From: CAZTAK01 sp964611585
GTDB lineage: Bacteria > Pseudomonadota > Alphaproteobacteria > SHVP01
NCBI GenBank assembly: GCA_964611585.1
Contig: CAZTAK010000079.1
Location: 1 to 9,921, forward strand
Direction of reading: 5' to 3'
DNA: 9,921 nt
The translations under genes were made by a program, and so were the position numbers. Shown here in pieces: positions 6,853 to 9,921 of this stretch; positions within the stretch are counted from its first letter, which is position 1, and every line of letters starts with the position of its first letter. The notes beneath the pieces were generated by a model. That model made no database searches, was not told where the DNA came from, and saw only the letters and a program-made list of their open reading frames with translations.

Positions 6853-9216
6853 ATGGGTTGGTCCGGGAAACTGGGCGAGCGCCTGGGTCGCCTGTTTCGC
6901 CGCACCGATGGCGGCAAGAAGCGGCCTTTCCGGGTGCGCTTTTTCGGCTGGTGGAAACACGGCCGGCTGATCGGCCTGGTGTTCCTTGTCGCGCTCGGGG
7001 TCGTGCGCGCGATCGACCCCGGCTTCGTCGAAGCGGCCAGGTTGTGGGCTTTCGATCGGTACCAGAACATCCAGCCGCGGTCAGATCCGGCCCGGCCCGT
7101 CACCATCGTCGATATCGACGACGAAAGCCTGCAAGCGATCGGCCAGTGGCCGTGGCCACGGCACCTGTTGGCCCGGATGGTGACCAACCTCACGCAAAAA
7201 GGCGCCGTCGTCATCGGCTTTGACATGGTCTTCCCGGAGGCCGACCGCCTGTCCCCCAATTCCCTGGCTGACAATGTCGTCGGGCTCTCTCCTGAACTTG
7301 TAGAAGAGATCAGGCAACTCCCTAGCAACGACGAATTCTTCGCCGAAGCGTTGCGCAACAGCCGTACCGTCTTGGGCCAGTCGGCCTTCACCCGGATCGT
7401 GGCCGAGGCGGCGGAGCGCCTGCCGGAGAAAAGCCCGCGCGCCTTCCGTGGTCCCAAGCCGCAGCAGTTCCTGCCACGCTTTGTCAGCGTGGTGCGCAAC
7501 AACCCGGTCATCGAGCCTGCCGCGCTGGGTCACGGAATGTTTACCGTCGAGCCCGGCTCCGGCGGCATTGTGCGCCGCGTACCCGCGGTCATCCGTGTCG
7601 CCAACCAGGATCCCGAGGAGGATGACATCGTATATCCGGCGCTGACGGTCGAGATGTTGCGGGTCGCCGCGTCACCCGACGGCAGGGACGCCTACATTAT
7701 CAACAGCGGCGAGACCGGCATCAACGATGTGCGCGTGCGCATGGGACGCCAACAGTTTGTCATCAACACGATGGAAGACGGTCGCATCTGGGTGAATTTC
7801 TCACCGCACGACCGTGAGGGCCGCTACGTCTCGGCCAAGGACGTCATCGACAACACGGTGCCGACGGAGCGTATTCAGGGCAAATTCATCCTCGTCGGCA
7901 CATCGGCCACCGGTCTTTTGGATATTCGGGCAACGCCGATCGACTCGGCGCTGCCCGGCGTCGAGGTGCACGCCAACATTCTGGAGACCATTCTCGGAAA
8001 GTCGCAGCTCGACCGCCCGCCGGATGTCCTGGGCCAGGAGGTCACGTTCGCGATCCTCGTCGGCGTGTTGATGATCGTGCTGTTGCCGAATATCGGTGCG
8101 GCGTGGTCGCTGGGCCTCGGCGTTGTACTGATTGGCGGCCTTGTCGGCCTGTCGTGGTTCTCCTACGCGGGCCTCGACTGGTGGTTCATCAATCTCGGTG
8201 GGCGGACGCTGGTTGATGTCACATACCCGGCGTTCTCTACCTTCGCGCTTTATTCGATTCTCACCTATACGAGCTACTCGGAGACCGCGGCCGAGAAGAA
8301 ACAGGTCCGGGGCGCCTTCGGGCGTTACCTGTCACCCGCTTTAGTTGAACAGCTGGCCGACGATCCCGACCGGTTGGTTCTTGGCGGCGAAATGCGCAAC
8401 ATGACGTTGCTGTTCTGCGACATCCGCGGCTTTACGACCATTTCGGAAACCTTCAAGGCCAACCCGCAAGGGCTGACCCAGCTGATCAACAAGTTCCTGA
8501 CGCCAATGACCAATCTGATCCTCGACCGCCGCGGCACCATCGACAAGTACATGGGCGACTGCATTATGGCGTTCTGGAACGCACCCGTGGACGACGATGA
8601 CCACGTTATCCACGCCGCCGATTCGGCACTGGCGATGTTCGAGGCGCTGCCCGTGCTCAACGACCAGCTCGAACAGGAGGCCAAGGACGAGGACCGACCC
8701 TACCACCCGATCCGCGTCGGCGTCGGGCTCAACACCGGTGATTGCGTGGTCGGCAACATGGGATCGGAACAGCGCTTCGACTATTCTGTCCTGGGCGACG
8801 CCGTCAACCTGGCGGCGCGGCTCGAAGGACAGTCCAAGAACTATGGCACCAACGTCGTCATCGGTGGGGAAACCCAGGCCGCCCTGCCGGACTATGCGAC
8901 CATCGAGCTCGACCTGATTGCGGTCAAGGGCAAAACCGAAGCGGTTCGTATCTTCGGCTTGCTGGGACGGGACGACATGAAGGCGTCCGACCCCTTCATC
9001 ATGCTGAGCGACGCCAATGCCGGACTGCTCGCCGCCTACCGCGCCCAGAACTGGGACAAGGCCGAAGCGCTGTCGAAAGAATGCCGGGCCTTGGGCGAGG
9101 CATTCGACGACAATCTCGATGTGCTGTACGACCTCTACGACGAGCGTATCGCGGAGTATAGACAGAGCCCGCCACCCGCCGACTGGGACGGCGTGTTCGT
9201 CGCCACCTCGAAGTAG
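6853..9216 (+). CDS. Adenylate cyclase, class III, with CHASE2 sensor domain
   Basis: The 787-residue membrane protein probably makes cAMP from ATP in response to a periplasmic signal. A basic N-terminus (to about 37) precedes the first membrane helix (about 38-54). The CHASE2 domain covers about 55-390 and shows the typical PVTIVDIDDESLQAIGQWPW and FDMVFPEADR, then GKFILVGTSATGLLDIRATP and PGVEVHANILETIL. Three membrane helices follow within about 397-475, then FGRYLSPALVEQL and LGGEMRNMTLLFCDIRGFT. In the cyclase domain (about 513-700) the metal-binding aspartates are Asp-523 (FCDIRG) and Asp-569 (DKYMGD). Lys-565 matches the adenine-specifying lysine, and a Ser in DYSVLGD occupies the second specificity position. 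Asn-652 and Arg-656 (NLAARLE) are the transition-state residues. All catalytic residues are present. The C-terminal 75 residues end PPPADWDGVFVATSK, a tail common in CHASE2 cyclases. The gene is divergent from tolC and convergent with hlyD (15 bases apart). See the upstream in-frame TGA for doubt about the start. Confidence 0.93.
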   Translation: MGWSGKLGERLGRLFRRTDGGKKRPFRVRFFGWWKHGRLIGLVFLVALGVVRAIDPGFVEAARLWAFDRYQNIQPRSDPARPVTIVDIDDESLQAIGQWPWPRHLLARMVTNLTQKGAVVIGFDMVFPEADRLSPNSLADNVVGLSPELVEEIRQLPSNDEFFAEALRNSRTVLGQSAFTRIVAEAAERLPEKSPRAFRGPKPQQFLPRFVSVVRNNPVIEPAALGHGMFTVEPGSGGIVRRVPAVIRVANQDPEEDDIVYPALTVEMLRVAASPDGRDAYIINSGETGINDVRVRMGRQQFVINTMEDGRIWVNFSPHDREGRYVSAKDVIDNTVPTERIQGKFILVGTSATGLLDIRATPIDSALPGVEVHANILETILGKSQLDRPPDVLGQEVTFAILVGVLMIVLLPNIGAAWSLGLGVVLIGGLVGLSWFSYAGLDWWFINLGGRTLVDVTYPAFSTFALYSILTYTSYSETAAEKKQVRGAFGRYLSPALVEQLADDPDRLVLGGEMRNMTLLFCDIRGFTTISETFKANPQGLTQLINKFLTPMTNLILDRRGTIDKYMGDCIMAFWNAPVDDDDHVIHAADSALAMFEALPVLNDQLEQEAKDEDRPYHPIRVGVGLNTGDCVVGNMGSEQRFDYSVLGDAVNLAARLEGQSKNYGTNVVIGGETQAALPDYATIELDLIAVKGKTEAVRIFGLLGRDDMKASDPFIMLSDANAGLLAAYRAQNWDKAEALSKECRALGEAFDDNLDVLYDLYDERIAEYRQSPPPADWDGVFVATSK

Positions 9217-9231
9217 GCCGCCGGGGCTGGT

Positions 9232-9921
9232 CTAGCGCTCGCGGAAAGCTTCGTAGCGGAGTTTCAGCACCGGCCGGATCAGATATTTGGCTACCGATTT
9301 GGTGCCGGTCTTGATGTCCACCGTCGCCACCATGCCCGCGAAGATCGGCAGATCGCCCGGTTCATCGCCAAGGTATGTCTTCTCGGTTTCGACCCGGACC
9401 CGGAAATAGGGATCGCCGTTCTCCTCGATCGTCGAATCGGGCGCGACCTCGATGAGGGTGCCCTCGAGCCCGCCATAGCGCACGAAATCGTAGGTCGTAA
9501 GCTTGACCACGGCGGGTTGACCCACCTCGATGAATCCGATGTCGATGGGATTGAGTTTGGCTTCGACGATCAGATTTTCGCCGCCCGGAACGATCTCCAT
9601 GATCGGCTGGCCCGGCTGCACCACACCACCGACTGTATTGATGAGCAGGTTCTTGACCGTGCCGCCGATGGGGCTTGTGATGACGGCGCGCTGTTGCTGA
9701 GCCGAGGCCTGCGCCAGCAGTTCGCGGGTGCTGGCGATTTCGCCGTCGACTTCAGCCAGCCTTTCGTTCGCCTCGCGCCGGAATGTCAGTCGGACCTCGC
9801 GAATGCGCTCTTCCACCTCACGCTGGGCGGTGCGGGTCCTCGGGATCGCGACCTCGACGATCTCGATATCGCCCTCGCGGACGTGGATAACCTGAATGAT
9901 GCCGCCTTCGAGATGTTGGAT
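9232..9921 (-). CDS. hlyD-like: HlyD-family T1SS membrane fusion protein (5' partial, shortened hairpin)
   Basis: The frame is open to the window edge and gives 229 residues. It is the periplasmic adaptor that joins an inner membrane ABC transporter to TolC. It enters the window at IQHLEGGIIQVIHVREGD, the first half of the lipoyl domain. The C-terminal part is a good HlyD match: coiled coil (EERIREVRLTFRREANERL), second lipoyl half (AVITSPIGGTVKNLLINTVG, GGVVQPGQPIMEIVP), beta-barrel region (LNPIDIGFIEVGQPAVVKL, FVRYGGLEGTLIEVAPD), FAGMVATVDIKTGTKSV and the terminal YLIRPVLKLRYEAFRER. Oddly, VREGD runs directly into the second helix of the hairpin (IEIVEVAIPRTRTAQREVEE), so the GQ-L-L end of the lipoyl half and the first helix, normally over 100 residues, are missing. 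The N-terminal membrane helix is beyond the window. It lies on the same strand as tolC, with the cyclase between them on the other strand. Confidence 0.9.
   Translation of the reverse strand: MQHLEGGIIQVIHVREGDIEIVEVAIPRTRTAQREVEERIREVRLTFRREANERLAEVDGEIASTRELLAQASAQQQRAVITSPIGGTVKNLLINTVGGVVQPGQPIMEIVPGGENLIVEAKLNPIDIGFIEVGQPAVVKLTTYDFVRYGGLEGTLIEVAPDSTIEENGDPYFRVRVETEKTYLGDEPGDLPIFAGMVATVDIKTGTKSVAKYLIRPVLKLRYEAFRER

Overview
The window is GC-rich, uses GTG/TTG as well as ATG starts, and carries an alphaproteobacterial-style type I secretion (T1SS) and signalling neighbourhood; a marine or environmental Rhodospirillales-like bacterium is my inference, not something the sequence proves. A run of exactly 100 N inside one gene shows this is a draft scaffold, so some of the broken genes below could be assembly products.

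Layout. Positions 1-77 hold the last codons of a membrane protein on the + strand. From 78 to about 1619 there is no convincing gene. This 1.5 kb stretch contains short direct repeats, a strong near-perfect hairpin (804-840) and the 3' end of a tRNA gene without its 5' part (1290-1315, - strand), and looks like the debris of integrated or repetitive DNA. From 1620 to 3752 (+) runs a fragment of a large extracellular repeat protein: an acidic low-complexity head, a Gly/Asp-rich linker, three Ig/cadherin-like repeats, one complete VCBS repeat and a second VCBS repeat cut off by a stop. Facing it on the - strand are a periplasmic FGE/SUMF1-like protein (3816-4715) and, upstream of that and overlapping it by 38 bases, a TolC-family outer membrane factor with an unusual long acidic C-terminal tail (4678-6588, with the N gap inside the tail). 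Divergent from tolC is a CHASE2-domain class III adenylate cyclase (6853-9216, +). Converging on it is the 3' part of an HlyD-family membrane fusion protein (9232-9921, -), which runs off the window.

How the parts could work together. TolC plus HlyD are two of the three T1SS components; the ABC transporter is expected beyond position 9921. VCBS/cadherin-like giant proteins are typical T1SS substrates (adhesins). A CHASE2 cyclase senses something in the periplasm and makes cAMP, and so could tie adhesin export or expression to an external signal. This link is inference from gene order only.

The most unusual points are signs of lesions: the adhesin lacks both ends, the HlyD fragment passes straight from its lipoyl motif into the second half of the coiled-coil hairpin, and a strong ribosome binding site before the cyclase serves a 13-codon reading frame whose in-frame TGA directly abuts the cyclase ATG. 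Either this locus is decaying or rearranged in this strain, or low-complexity and repeat sequence has been collapsed in the assembly. I see no clearly new biological system; the best candidate for something undescribed is the combination of an acid-tailed TolC, a translationally overlapping FGE-like protein lacking the catalytic cysteines, and a CHASE2 cyclase within one T1SS locus.
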